The notes beneath the pieces were generated by a model. That model made no database searches. It worked only from the letters and a program-made list of their open reading frames with translations, and was not told the origin of the DNA. A program made the translations under genes and the position numbers. From a virus, in IMG/VR virus record IMGVR_UViG_3300020439_002272, positions 1 to 24,126 of that record: 24,126 bases of DNA; one strand, given 5' to 3'. Below, one piece after another: positions 1-8,805 of the stretch (within the stretch, counting starts at the first letter, position 1; every line of letters begins with the position of its first letter).

Positions 1-1332
1 CGTGTATGTTGTACTGCAAATGCATCTGCCGTTCAAGACAAAGATTCAACAAACAAAACAGTTTCAGAAGCAGGTGTACTTAGAAGAGATGACGGCAAAC
101 CTGCTAATCTAGCAACAACAAGTTTATTAGATGCCTGGAACAACGAATACATGAAGTCGGTTCGCAGAATGATGTTGAAGGGTGAAAGACCTGATTCATG
201 TCTAAAATGCTTTAAGGAAGAAGATGCAGGACATAGAAGCAAACGACAATGGGAAACAGCCAAGTGGGTTGATGAACTTGGTCTGGAAGACATTATTGGC
301 GAGACTCAAGAAGATGGATCTATTCCGCCTAGAGTCAGATATATTGATCTTCGCCTGGGTAGTAAGTGCCAGTTGGCATGTGTTATGTGTAGTCCTCATG
401 ACTCTTCTTCTTGGGTAAAAGAATACAAAGAAATATATCCAGATCTAAAAAATAAACGATTGCGTAATTCTCAATTATGGGAAAAAGATTCTGGTAAATT
501 AGCATGGTCTGGAGGTTCTTATGCATGGCACAAATCAAACCCAAATTTTTGGGACGAATTTTGGACACAAGTACCTACGTTAAGACAACTATATTGGGCA
601 GGTGGTGAAGCACTTATAATGAAAGAGCATTATATGGTGCTTGAAAAAATAATCGAGATGGGTTATGCGAAAAATATAGAAGTTCGTTATAACTCAAATG
701 GTCTTGAATGGGACGATCATCTTTTTGACTTGTGGAAAGAGTTTAGAAATGTTATATTTCATTTTAGTATAGACTCATATGAAGATAAGAATCATTTCAT
801 TCGATATCCGTCGAATTGGGAACAGGTTGTAACACAATTAGAAACTCTTGACAATTATCCGCATGGAAATCTTAGACTCACTACTGCAACAACAATACTT
901 GCTCTTAATATATTTTATCTACCTGACTTCATAAAATGGAAGTTAGAACGTGACTGGAAATTATTAAACAAATTTCCTGCTGGTGCTGGTATGATAGATT
1001 TACATCTTGCATACTGGCCGCCACAATTGAACTGTAAAGTATTACCTAAATGGTTCAAGCAGGAAGTCACAGAAAAATACGAGGATTTTTATCCATGGCT
1101 TGAAGAAAACTGGAGAAAGTGTAACGGTGTTTCAGACTTGAACTTTGAGCAATGGCGTGAATTACCATATGGTATTAAAAGACTTGAAGGACTCGTATCT
1201 TTCATGAATTCAGAAGATTGGTCTGAGCGATTACCTGAAACTGCTGAGTGGTGTGGCACGATAGCAAAAAGAAGAAAGTTAGATTTTCTAAAAATATTTC
1301 CTGACTATGAATGGCTACAGTGGTATGGATGA
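1..1332 (+). CDS. Radical SAM protein with N-terminal twitch-type region, 5' end outside window
   Basis: The frame is open from base 1, so the gene begins upstream; about 443 residues are visible. The radical SAM cluster motif C-x3-C-x2-C is encoded at 367-369, 379-381 and 388-390 (SKCQLACVMC), followed by SSSW, as in its neighbours. Before it lies GERPDSCLKCFKEEDAG, the C-x2-C plus acidic/Gly block that characterises twitch domain-containing radical SAM proteins, in which N-terminal cysteines bind an auxiliary Fe-S cluster. A GGEAL motif (SAM-binding GGE) is encoded at about 601-615. The family cleaves SAM to a 5'-deoxyadenosyl radical; the substrate here is unknown. An internal ATG at 151 could be mistaken for the start, but it would remove conserved upstream sequence (DAWNNEYMKSVRRMML). 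The 3' end overlaps the next gene by 8 bases. Confidence 0.85.
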   Translation, partial: RVCCTANASAVQDKDSTNKTVSEAGVLRRDDGKPANLATTSLLDAWNNEYMKSVRRMMLKGERPDSCLKCFKEEDAGHRSKRQWETAKWVDELGLEDIIGETQEDGSIPPRVRYIDLRLGSKCQLACVMCSPHDSSSWVKEYKEIYPDLKNKRLRNSQLWEKDSGKLAWSGGSYAWHKSNPNFWDEFWTQVPTLRQLYWAGGEALIMKEHYMVLEKIIEMGYAKNIEVRYNSNGLEWDDHLFDLWKEFRNVIFHFSIDSYEDKNHFIRYPSNWEQVVTQLETLDNYPHGNLRLTTATTILALNIFYLPDFIKWKLERDWKLLNKFPAGAGMIDLHLAYWPPQLNCKVLPKWFKQEVTEKYEDFYPWLEENWRKCNGVSDLNFEQWRELPYGIKRLEGLVSFMNSEDWSERLPETAEWCGTIAKRRKLDFLKIFPDYEWLQWYG

Positions 1333-2422
1333 CAGATATTTTTGTATGGCTCCATGGTCCCACATTCAACAAAATTCATACGGAGAAATAAATCCTTGTT
1401 GTATGTTTTATGGTAAGGATAAAGTCTATACACAAAAATATGATAGTCTACAAGAAGCATTTGATGGATCAGAAAATGCAAGATTACGACAACGAATGCT
1501 TAATGGCGAATATATTGATTCTTGTAAAAAATGTTATAGGGATGAAGATTTAGGTAAGTCGAGTTATAGACAAAGATTTAATGAACGATATAAAATAGAA
1601 GACGAACCTGCTATACGAGAACTAGAATTAGCATTGAGTAATAAATGCAATTTCAAGTGTGTCGATTGTAATACTAGATTTAGTTCTTCATGGTATGACG
1701 ATGATATTTTATTGGGTAGAACATATTATACAGATATAGGTAGAAATTACAAATCAAACTTTGATATAGATAAAGTTGATCTTAGTCAGTTAAGAGAATT
1801 GAAGATATTAGGTGGTGAACCATTTCTTGAAAAAGAATATCTTAATATTTTTACAGGTATAGACAAATCTAATGTATCATTATTTTTTGTCACAAATAAT
1901 TCAGTTTTTCCTTCAGAAGAATGGATTGATCAATTTGCAGAATTTAATGATATAAGATTCATTGTAAGCATTGATGGTGTATACGATGTTGCCGAGTTTG
2001 TTCGATATGGAAAAAAATTTAGTAGGTTTGAGAAGAATTACGAAAAATGGATTGAATTATCAAAACAAAAATTGACAAATATGAAAGTCATACCTCATTT
2101 TGTTTTTCATGCTCTCAATTGTACAAATCTTGATGCAACAATTCAATGGCTTAGAAATTTTCATGATGATGATAAGGTTCTATCATATGATTTTTTAGAA
2201 AATCCAAACGAACTTTCAGTTAAATATTTACCTGATGATGTGAAAAAATATATTATACAAAATAATAAAAATTTCTTAACAGATCAGATAACTCAATTTA
2301 TGAATATGCATGACTATGACAAAGATTATTGTATGAAATTGAAAAAGTATTCAGATTTTCTTAACCTAAGAAATGAAATACCTGATGACTCAAAAACTTT
2401 AATCAGGATGTTAAAATGCTAA
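1325..2422 (+). CDS. Twitch domain-containing radical SAM protein
   Basis: A 365-residue protein from the ATG at 1325; an ATG at 1307 would add six residues. I prefer 1325 because the family N-terminus (RYFCMAPWSHIQQNS...INPCC) then begins at once and the overlap with the previous stop is 8 bases. Seen in sequence: auxiliary cysteines C7, C25, C26, C67 and C70; radical SAM cysteines C108, C112 and C115 (CNFKCVDC); GGEPF about 60 residues later; and VSIDG typical of the barrel. This is a full-length member of the family that binds a second Fe-S cluster through the N-terminal twitch region. The reaction cannot be read from sequence. It lies in a run of paralogous radical SAM genes next to glycosyltransferases, which suggests modification of a sugar or a surface molecule (inference). 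Confidence 0.87.
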   Translation: MDDRYFCMAPWSHIQQNSYGEINPCCMFYGKDKVYTQKYDSLQEAFDGSENARLRQRMLNGEYIDSCKKCYRDEDLGKSSYRQRFNERYKIEDEPAIRELELALSNKCNFKCVDCNTRFSSSWYDDDILLGRTYYTDIGRNYKSNFDIDKVDLSQLRELKILGGEPFLEKEYLNIFTGIDKSNVSLFFVTNNSVFPSEEWIDQFAEFNDIRFIVSIDGVYDVAEFVRYGKKFSRFEKNYEKWIELSKQKLTNMKVIPHFVFHALNCTNLDATIQWLRNFHDDDKVLSYDFLENPNELSVKYLPDDVKKYIIQNNKNFLTDQITQFMNMHDYDKDYCMKLKKYSDFLNLRNEIPDDSKTLIRMLKC

Positions 2423-3738
2423 ATTGTTATTATGCGTTGGGTGGAATCAATTATAAAAATGGTGTCATAACAACATGTCCTAGACAAGCAAATCAATTAG
2501 TATTTGCAAACGAAACTATATTACCATCAGAAATATACAATCACAAAAATTTTAGATTGTTGAGAAATAAACTTCATGCTGGAGAATGGCCATCAGGATG
2601 TGATACATGCGAAGAAATGGAGAAGGTTGGTGCAAAATCTATGAGATTAGATTATGAGTTAAATGAAGAAAATTTATTTACCAAAATGGGTAAACCATAT
2701 GAAAAATTTAGATTGATTGATGATAAGAAATTAATTGACTGTTATGATAATAAGTCGGGACTTGTAAAAAATGAAGGTTTAAGACATATAGAATTTAGGT
2801 TTAGTACGGCATGTAACTTTTCTTGTCTGCATTGTTCTAAAGTTTATTCTTCTGGATGGACGAAAAAATTAAAAAATTATGAACCAGATGAAGAGGTTAA
2901 GTTTTATGATTTGAGACAATTATTAGGTACAGAACATAGACATGGACCAAATGACAAAAATGAAATGAGATTATCAGTCGATCAATCAATCAAAATTGTA
3001 GAAGATCTGAATGAAAATTTTCAACATCTATGTCAAGTAGATTTTGCAGGAGGTGAATTACTTTATCAGAAACAATTCTTTCCAACCTTAAAAAAATTAT
3101 CAGAACACCCTAATGCAAAAAATTTACACATTTCATTTCACACTAATTTTAATGCAGATTTTAATGTATCTGAATTAAGTCAACTACTAAAACCTTTCGG
3201 TAAAAATACTATTATTATATCAGTTGATGCAGGAAGATCATTTTACTCATATTTTAGGCATGGAGGTCATTGGGATAAATTAGTAGAAAACATAAATGAA
3301 TTTAAGAAATTAAATCCAGACAGAGGCAAGTATGAGATTATAGTATCTTGCACAACATCAATTTATCAAATGCTAGATATATATGATGTTATAGATTCGT
3401 TTTTAGAGTTATCCTGTGATTTTGATGCATCTTTGGTACAAACTCCAAAATACCTTGATCCTACTTTAGTTAATTTAGAATTTGCAAAAGAGACAGAACA
3501 GGATATCGAAAAGACTTATGAGTTGTTAAAAACCGATAAAAGAGTTGATAGTTGTAGAAATGCAATGTATTGGTTTGATTACATTGTTGATTACATGAAA
3601 AGATTTAATCCACAATATAAAGAATACAATAGATTTTTGATTTATCGAAAAAAATCAGATCAAATATGGGGACAAAATTTTAATGATTATTTTGTCAACT
3701 ATCAAATTGAAGATGACGAACTAATTAGAGTAAAGTGA
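2416..3738 (+). CDS. Twitch-type radical SAM protein, diverged
   Basis: A 440-residue protein starting at an ATG that overlaps the previous stop by 7 bases. Radical SAM cysteines are C133, C137 and C140 (CNFSCLHC). AGGELLYQKQF supplies the GGE motif and ISVDAG a later barrel strand. The N-terminal region keeps C4, C21 and the pair C62/C65 (GCDTCEE), but the PW-x-H and PCC elements seen in the gene before are altered (GINYKNGVITTCPRQ), so the auxiliary cluster may be ligated differently. An insert of about 40 residues separates the twitch region from the radical SAM core. Same directon and paralogous to its neighbours; substrate unknown. The divergence from the other copies argues for different substrates in one pathway rather than redundancy (inference). 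Confidence 0.83.
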   Translation: MLNCYYALGGINYKNGVITTCPRQANQLVFANETILPSEIYNHKNFRLLRNKLHAGEWPSGCDTCEEMEKVGAKSMRLDYELNEENLFTKMGKPYEKFRLIDDKKLIDCYDNKSGLVKNEGLRHIEFRFSTACNFSCLHCSKVYSSGWTKKLKNYEPDEEVKFYDLRQLLGTEHRHGPNDKNEMRLSVDQSIKIVEDLNENFQHLCQVDFAGGELLYQKQFFPTLKKLSEHPNAKNLHISFHTNFNADFNVSELSQLLKPFGKNTIIISVDAGRSFYSYFRHGGHWDKLVENINEFKKLNPDRGKYEIIVSCTTSIYQMLDIYDVIDSFLELSCDFDASLVQTPKYLDPTLVNLEFAKETEQDIEKTYELLKTDKRVDSCRNAMYWFDYIVDYMKRFNPQYKEYNRFLIYRKKSDQIWGQNFNDYFVNYQIEDDELIRVK

Positions 3739-4802
3739 AATTAAGTCAATACGATTTTACAAAAATTCCTTGGAACAATATTGAGCGAGTAGGTACATGG
3801 AAAATGCTCGGTTCAGATTTGTTTACAGTCTCATGGTTATTAGGAAGATTCTGTAATTACAGATGTTCATATTGTTGGCCATATGCGAGAAGTAATACAA
3901 AAGATCATCGTCCTACTGATTTATGCCTCAAGACGATTGACGAAATTAAGCGACAAGCAAGACAACGGAATTTTAATTCTTTTCACTTTAGTCTATCTGG
4001 AGGTGAGCCTACTTTTCACCCAGGATATCTGGATATACTTGAATATCTTGCTGATGATGTAGACAATACAAATTTTACATCAGTTCATATGACATCAAAT
4101 TGTTCAAGACCTATGAAATGGTTTGAGAAGTATGTAAAATCAGCAGAGAAATTCTCTAGAGCATCAATAACTGCATCTTTTCATCGTGAGTTTGTGACAC
4201 CTGATAAACTTGAAGAGTTTGCTGATAAGTTGGATTTCTGTCAACGCAGTGGTGTGAGAGTGACAATTAATTCTGTAATGGTACCTGATAAGTTTGATGA
4301 AATATACAAAGATCTATTATATTTTTATGAACGTGGTGTGAATGTAACTCTAAAACCCCAAAGCGATCCTACTGCATCAAGAGTTGTTGATGGTTATACA
4401 GAAGAACAGATGAAAATACTACATAATGGTATGCCTCAAATTACAAATATGGAGGTAAAATCAAACAAACTCAAGAATATTCGTCAAGAATTTGAGATTG
4501 TTATGAATGATGACGAGGGAAAGGAGTGGTATCTCGACCAAGCAGAAAGATTCAACGCATTTAATTTTAATAATTTCAGAGGGTGGATTTGTTCAACTGG
4601 CTATCGCAGTTGCATTATCCGTGAGCCTGATGGGAGCGTTAAGCGGTCTTATTCTTGCGGAGATATTCCTTTAGGTAACATTGAAACTGGTTTTAACTTA
4701 TTTGACAAACCTAAAGAATGCATAACTGATGCATGTGTAAGTTCTGCTGATAGCAAGATTCCTAAAAGAAAAATGAATTGCGAGTTACCACTATGGAAAT
4801 GA
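3735..4802 (+). CDS. Radical SAM protein with C-terminal SPASM/twitch-like cysteine region
   Basis: A 355-residue protein starting at GTG in a GTGA overlap with the previous stop; the next in-frame ATG (codon 24) would leave an unexplained gap. Radical SAM cysteines are C40, C44 and C47 (CNYRCSYCWPY); GGEP is at residues 89-92, followed by HPGY. Unlike its three upstream neighbours it lacks the N-terminal twitch block. Instead the last 80 residues carry cysteines in WICSTGYRSCIIREPDG and SYSCGDIPLGN, then KECITDAC, a pattern typical of C-terminal auxiliary Fe-S domains (SPASM/twitch). A single G-x2-(D/E)G-type turn ending in CGD..LGNI is common in radical SAM enzymes acting on peptides or sugars. 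The substrate is unknown. Confidence 0.83.
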   Translation: MKLSQYDFTKIPWNNIERVGTWKMLGSDLFTVSWLLGRFCNYRCSYCWPYARSNTKDHRPTDLCLKTIDEIKRQARQRNFNSFHFSLSGGEPTFHPGYLDILEYLADDVDNTNFTSVHMTSNCSRPMKWFEKYVKSAEKFSRASITASFHREFVTPDKLEEFADKLDFCQRSGVRVTINSVMVPDKFDEIYKDLLYFYERGVNVTLKPQSDPTASRVVDGYTEEQMKILHNGMPQITNMEVKSNKLKNIRQEFEIVMNDDEGKEWYLDQAERFNAFNFNNFRGWICSTGYRSCIIREPDGSVKRSYSCGDIPLGNIETGFNLFDKPKECITDACVSSADSKIPKRKMNCELPLWK

Positions 4803-6046
4803 AACCAACCAAAGAAAACACATTTTGCTATTTTCCATTTTATGCAATGTCGATGAAATTGTTTGATGGTAAACAATTAAAGGGTGTTACGCCATGTTGT
4901 AAAATGTCAAATAATGGCACAACCGTGTTAGATCAAGATGAAATAAACGAATTAACACCATTGGAAATATTTGAGCATGAGAAATTTGAGAAAATAAGAT
5001 CGGATGCTCTTAATAATGTGAGAAATGACAATTGTTCAATATGTTGGGCACAAGAGGACAGAGGATTGCATTCTTATAGATTGACATCATCATGGGTCTT
5101 TGACGATGAGTTTAAGCAAGATCTAAGAGAATTTGATGTTTCGTTTTCCAATAAATGTAATCTCGTATGTAGAATGTGTAATTTAGGCGGTTCTCATCAA
5201 TTCTATAAAGACCTCGAATATTTTAAGAGTAAAAACAAATTACATGAAGTCAGTGAAGCAACTTCCAAAGCGACTTTTCCTAATGTCAAATTTGATACAG
5301 AAAATAATTCTCAATTAAATTGGTTACTTGATAATTATCAACAAATAAAATTTCTTAAAGTTTCAGGTGGTGAACCTTTATATGATAAAAAAGTTCAGAA
5401 ATTGATTAAGATACTTGTTGAAAATGATTATGCAAAAAATGTTCTTTTACAATTTCACACGAATGCTACACTTCTTGATGATGCTAATATAGAATTATTA
5501 AATCAATTTAAGCAACAGGCGCATGTGTTTAGTGTAGACGGCACTGGTAAGACATATGAATACATCAGACACAAATCATCTTTTGATTTGGTCGAGTCAA
5601 ATATTTTTAATTGGTTAAGCAAAAGCAATAACATAAGAAGCGTGGCATTCAACCTAGTATTGTCAGCATTGAATGTGCTTAATTTGAGAGAATATTTAGA
5701 ATGGATTGGAGATACCTTCTCATATAAGTATGAAATAAAAATTCACATATCAGAAATTAGACCGTTCACAAGAGGCATTTCTCTATACAATGTTCCAATA
5801 GACATTCTGAAATTAGCGAAGAAACGAGTTGAAGACTTTGAGAAAGAAAACACAAATAATTTATTGCATTATGAAATAGGTAACATTTATAAATTCATAG
5901 ATCTTGGCATTGAAAAAAATACATTTGAGAGAAACTCCAATATGTTAAAATCTGAAGTGTCTCTTTTTGATGAATCTAGAAATCAGAGTTATAAAGATTT
6001 TTTAGATCCAATTTTAGTTAAGGTGTTGGATGGAATATGCAGGTGA
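4799..6046 (+). CDS. Twitch domain-containing radical SAM protein
   Basis: A 415-residue protein from the ATG at 4799, which forms an ATGA overlap with the preceding stop. ATG at 4793 and TTG at 4778 are alternatives in the same frame. Auxiliary-cluster cysteines are C10 (TFCYFPFYAMS), C33/C34 (VTPCC) and C79/C82 (NCSICWAQEDRG); radical SAM cysteines are C120, C124 and C127 (CNLVCRMC). GGEPLYD and FSVDGTG match the SAM-binding and barrel motifs. This is the same architecture as the protein at 1325-2422 with a longer C-terminal half. It probably follows a GTP-free SAM radical chemistry on a small molecule or a glycan precursor; nothing in the sequence fixes the substrate. It is coupled to the SGNH-like gene downstream by a 17-base overlap. 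Confidence 0.86.
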   Translation: MKPTKENTFCYFPFYAMSMKLFDGKQLKGVTPCCKMSNNGTTVLDQDEINELTPLEIFEHEKFEKIRSDALNNVRNDNCSICWAQEDRGLHSYRLTSSWVFDDEFKQDLREFDVSFSNKCNLVCRMCNLGGSHQFYKDLEYFKSKNKLHEVSEATSKATFPNVKFDTENNSQLNWLLDNYQQIKFLKVSGGEPLYDKKVQKLIKILVENDYAKNVLLQFHTNATLLDDANIELLNQFKQQAHVFSVDGTGKTYEYIRHKSSFDLVESNIFNWLSKSNNIRSVAFNLVLSALNVLNLREYLEWIGDTFSYKYEIKIHISEIRPFTRGISLYNVPIDILKLAKKRVEDFEKENTNNLLHYEIGNIYKFIDLGIEKNTFERNSNMLKSEVSLFDESRNQSYKDFLDPILVKVLDGICR

Positions 6047-6881
6047 GGTTAGAAAAATACATTTAATTGGCGATAGTTATTTTGAGAATCATCTCAATCC
6101 CCAATACGTTTCACACAAATCTTTTTATGATATGTTATGTGACAAATACGATGAATCGAATATTAATAATACTGCTTTATCTGGTTCTGGTCCTCATCGT
6201 AATTTAACTTTATTTTTACAAATGATACAAAATGGACAAATAGTCTCAGGTGATGTTGTTTGTGTTCATGTTTCAGGAACATCTAGAGTGCAATTTCCAT
6301 ATTATGAAGACACAATAAATGAATATCATTGGGATCATGAAAAGAAAAAATCTTTTTGTTATGAAGAGGATAGACAAGATCTAGGACCAAGACAGAGAAC
6401 GGCACTTACATACTATAATCAATTTAGAAGTGAAATAGATTTTGCTTATCTTACTTTTAATGATTTTCTCAGTCAATCAGATGTATACTTTTCAAGTGTT
6501 CTTTATTCATTTTCTAGAATTCTTGATATAAAAATATTAGTATTTGATAAATTCCAAAATGATTATGCTAACAATTTTATGTCATTGAATGATAACAAAT
6601 ATCATTATTATAAGAAAGATTTATTTTCAACAAGCACAAGAGAGGTATATTTTGATCAAGTTGATTCTATAGTGCATACGTTAAAAGAAGATAAGAGAAA
6701 AAATCATCTATCAGAAGAAAATCATAAAGTTATGTTTAATTTAATAGACAAATTTGCTAATGGTGCACCATTTACTGAATTGAATGGTATAGAGTTTATG
6801 GAAAATTTTAGAAACGCCAATGAGGTTTATAATATTTTAAGTGAAAATCATCCATATAAAGAAAAATTTGTTTATGATTGA
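6030..6881 (+). CDS. SGNH/GDSL-hydrolase-like protein
   Basis: A 283-residue protein; the ATG follows AAGGTG, a reasonable Shine-Dalgarno sequence inside the end of the previous gene. Seen in sequence: an N-terminal beta strand leading to GDSY (G14-D15-S16), the block I nucleophile motif of SGNH hydrolases; NNTALSGSG near residues 46-54, resembling the block II glycine region; VHVSGTSR near 79-86, where block III usually sits; and KRKNHLSEENH at 222-232, resembling block V with its catalytic Asp/His. SGNH proteins act as esterases or as O-acetyl-sugar hydrolases and transferases. No signal peptide or membrane segment is visible, so it should be cytoplasmic. Placed between radical SAM genes, it may add or remove an acyl group on the pathway product (inference). 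The fold assignment rests on motifs alone. Confidence 0.6.
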   Translation: MEYAGEVRKIHLIGDSYFENHLNPQYVSHKSFYDMLCDKYDESNINNTALSGSGPHRNLTLFLQMIQNGQIVSGDVVCVHVSGTSRVQFPYYEDTINEYHWDHEKKKSFCYEEDRQDLGPRQRTALTYYNQFRSEIDFAYLTFNDFLSQSDVYFSSVLYSFSRILDIKILVFDKFQNDYANNFMSLNDNKYHYYKKDLFSTSTREVYFDQVDSIVHTLKEDKRKNHLSEENHKVMFNLIDKFANGAPFTELNGIEFMENFRNANEVYNILSENHPYKEKFVYD

Positions 6882-7062
6882 TGAGATATTAAAAGACTAT
6901 TCTTTAAGAGAATTGCAAATAGCATCTTCACAAATACTGTCTGAACATGATGCAACAAATAATTTTATAAAAAAATTTAGAGCAGATCATGATAGTCAAG
7001 AATTTTACAAGAATGTAATAAAATGGTATATTGAGACCTATAAAAAATTTCCTGATGTATAA
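6874..7062 (+). CDS. Small protein of unknown function (62 residues)
   Basis: The ATG at 6874 overlaps the previous stop by 8 bases and the stop overlaps the next gene by 8 bases, the same coupling as every real gene around it. The protein is charged and probably all-helical, with no cysteine, no membrane segment and no motif I recognise; it contains YSLRELQIASSQILSEHD and ends in YIETYKKFPDV. The start could extend to 6841, but that would overlap the upstream gene by 41 bases. Its place directly before a SPASM-type radical SAM gene makes a carrier, chaperone or precursor-peptide role conceivable, but nothing in the sequence proves it. Confidence 0.6.
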   Translation: MIDEILKDYSLRELQIASSQILSEHDATNNFIKKFRADHDSQEFYKNVIKWYIETYKKFPDV

Positions 7063-8095
7063 TCACAATCAAATAAAACATATACATTTTGAGCCTACAC
7101 AAAGATGTCAAGCAATGTGTTCTATGTGTGATAGAACAAACAATTCACATATGAAAAATGCTGAAATATCTATTGACCAGTTTAAGCAAATTATAGATCC
7201 ACATTTTGCAAAACAATTGGATAGTTTTCTCATGTGTGGAAATCACGGAGATCCAATGGTCGCAAAAGATACGCTTGACATGTACGAATGGTTGAGGTAT
7301 CATAATTCTTTTCTGCATCTGCATATGACTACGAATGGTGGTGGTCGTTCAGACAGTTGGTGGAAAGATTTAGCAAAAGTGTTCGGTAACAATGGCAAAG
7401 TTACATTTTCGGTTGATGGACTTGAAGATACAAATCATCTGTATAGAGTTAATGTTGATTGGAAACGAGTTGAAAATTCTATGGATGTTTATACACAAGC
7501 AGGTGGTAAAGGTCTTTGGGTTTTTCTTATATTTGAGCATAATGAGCATCAAGTAGAAGAAGCAGAACGAATGGCCAAATTATTTGGACTTGAATTTGTC
7601 AAAAAGAAAACAGGAAGATGGGTTCAATCATACAAGGGTAAGAAGATAGAAAAGAAAGAAACCTCTAAAGGCAATGAATTAAAACCACCAAGCAATAAAA
7701 AATATCAAAACAAAAGCGTAAATGATTATGAAAAATTAATTAACACGCATGGAGATTTTAATTCATATCTTGATACTACAGAAATAGTGTGCAAATCATT
7801 AAAGACAAAAGAAATTTATATTTCAGCAGAGGGTTTAGTAACTCCTTGTTGTTGGACTGCAGGAAAATTATATAAATCATATGAGAAGATAGGTCAAAAT
7901 CAGATGTGGTCATATATTGATGATATTAAAAATATTAATGCATTACATACGCCAATACGTAAAATTATTGATGGTAATTTTTTCAACAAGATAGAACAGT
8001 CTTGGAATTTGCCTAGTTGTTCACAAGGAAAATCAAAAGTGTGTGCAGAAAAATGTGGTACAGGATTTGATGCATTTGGGGATCAATGGAGATAA
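7055..8095 (+). CDS. SPASM-type radical SAM protein
   Basis: A 346-residue protein from the ATG at 7055 (a TTG at 7031 is in frame but gives a non-family extension). It opens HIHFEPTQRCQAMCSMC, giving radical SAM cysteines C18, C22 and C25. The usual GGE motif is replaced by CGNHGDP, a substitution common in SPASM relatives. MTTNGG and TFSVDGLED follow as barrel strands. The C-terminus has GLVTPCCWTAG and later SCSQGKSKVCAEKCG, matching the auxiliary Fe-S binding region of SPASM/twitch enzymes. Known members modify peptides or carry out sugar and aminoglycoside dehydrogenations and epimerisations; the substrate here is unknown. An ATG inside the preceding stop codon region and a 10-base overlap with the following glycosyltransferase tie it to glycan genes. 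Confidence 0.86.
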   Translation: MYNHNQIKHIHFEPTQRCQAMCSMCDRTNNSHMKNAEISIDQFKQIIDPHFAKQLDSFLMCGNHGDPMVAKDTLDMYEWLRYHNSFLHLHMTTNGGGRSDSWWKDLAKVFGNNGKVTFSVDGLEDTNHLYRVNVDWKRVENSMDVYTQAGGKGLWVFLIFEHNEHQVEEAERMAKLFGLEFVKKKTGRWVQSYKGKKIEKKETSKGNELKPPSNKKYQNKSVNDYEKLINTHGDFNSYLDTTEIVCKSLKTKEIYISAEGLVTPCCWTAGKLYKSYEKIGQNQMWSYIDDIKNINALHTPIRKIIDGNFFNKIEQSWNLPSCSQGKSKVCAEKCGTGFDAFGDQWR

Positions 8096-8805
8096 AATTT
8101 AATTGCCTCAAATGGGGTGATCTTTATGGACCAGAATATGTAAATAGAACATATGGAGGTCTTCTTAAACATTGTGCAATCCCTTTTCATTTTGTCTGTT
8201 ATACTGATGATTCAACTGATATTTGTAAAGAAATTGAAATACGAGATATTCAAGAATTGAGACCATATGACACAAAGAGAGTTTTTACATATGAAAAACT
8301 CATGCTTATTGACAAAGATGAGTATGATAAGAATTTTTGGCTTGATCTTGATCTTTTAATTCATAAAGACATTACAGACATTATCACAAGGCCACATAAT
8401 AATATTACATTTATATGGAATTATTGGAATGATTATGAAGGTTTGACATTATTTAATTATGGTCGTTGTGTCTCCTGTCATACAAATTCTTCCTTTGTTG
8501 CATGGGACAAAGGCACTGCAAATTGGTTACTAGATTATACTCATAAAAATTGGGATAAGATATCTTGGACGTATAAGAGTTTAGATAAGTATTTGTTCTA
8601 TCAACATCATAGAAAAGATAAACTGAATTTATGGGAAGATGGCATTTTTTCTAATTACAATAAAGAGTATTATCAATTAAGAAATAGAGTTTCACTTTTT
8701 AACACTTCTCATCTATACAATAATAAAAATATGAGAGATGTTAAGCATTATGAATTGCATGAATCTTCCGCATCAGAATTATGGAAAAGTTATTACACTG
8801 GATAA
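8086..8805 (+). CDS. GT8-like glycosyltransferase (GT-A fold)
   Basis: A 239-residue protein. It begins with a beta strand, then YGPEYVNRTYGGLLKHC and FHFVCYTDD, the nucleotide-sugar half of a GT-A fold. WLDLDLLIHKDI holds the D-x-D metal motif at D87/D89. KHYELHES near the C-terminus may supply the late His ligand. The length suits a minimal GT-A enzyme without a membrane anchor. It should transfer a hexose-type sugar from a nucleotide donor to an unidentified acceptor in the infected cell. The start lies 10 bases inside the radical SAM gene, and two more short D-x-D proteins lie 1.1-1.7 kb downstream. The family is secure at fold level; donor and acceptor are not predictable. Confidence 0.75.
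   Translation: MEIKFNCLKWGDLYGPEYVNRTYGGLLKHCAIPFHFVCYTDDSTDICKEIEIRDIQELRPYDTKRVFTYEKLMLIDKDEYDKNFWLDLDLLIHKDITDIITRPHNNITFIWNYWNDYEGLTLFNYGRCVSCHTNSSFVAWDKGTANWLLDYTHKNWDKISWTYKSLDKYLFYQHHRKDKLNLWEDGIFSNYNKEYYQLRNRVSLFNTSHLYNNKNMRDVKHYELHESSASELWKSYYTG

Noticed and set aside
7871-7878. TATAAATC, and TATAAATT at 8891-8898, as late promoters
   Set aside because: Inexact octamers inside coding sequence with no gene start at suitable distance.
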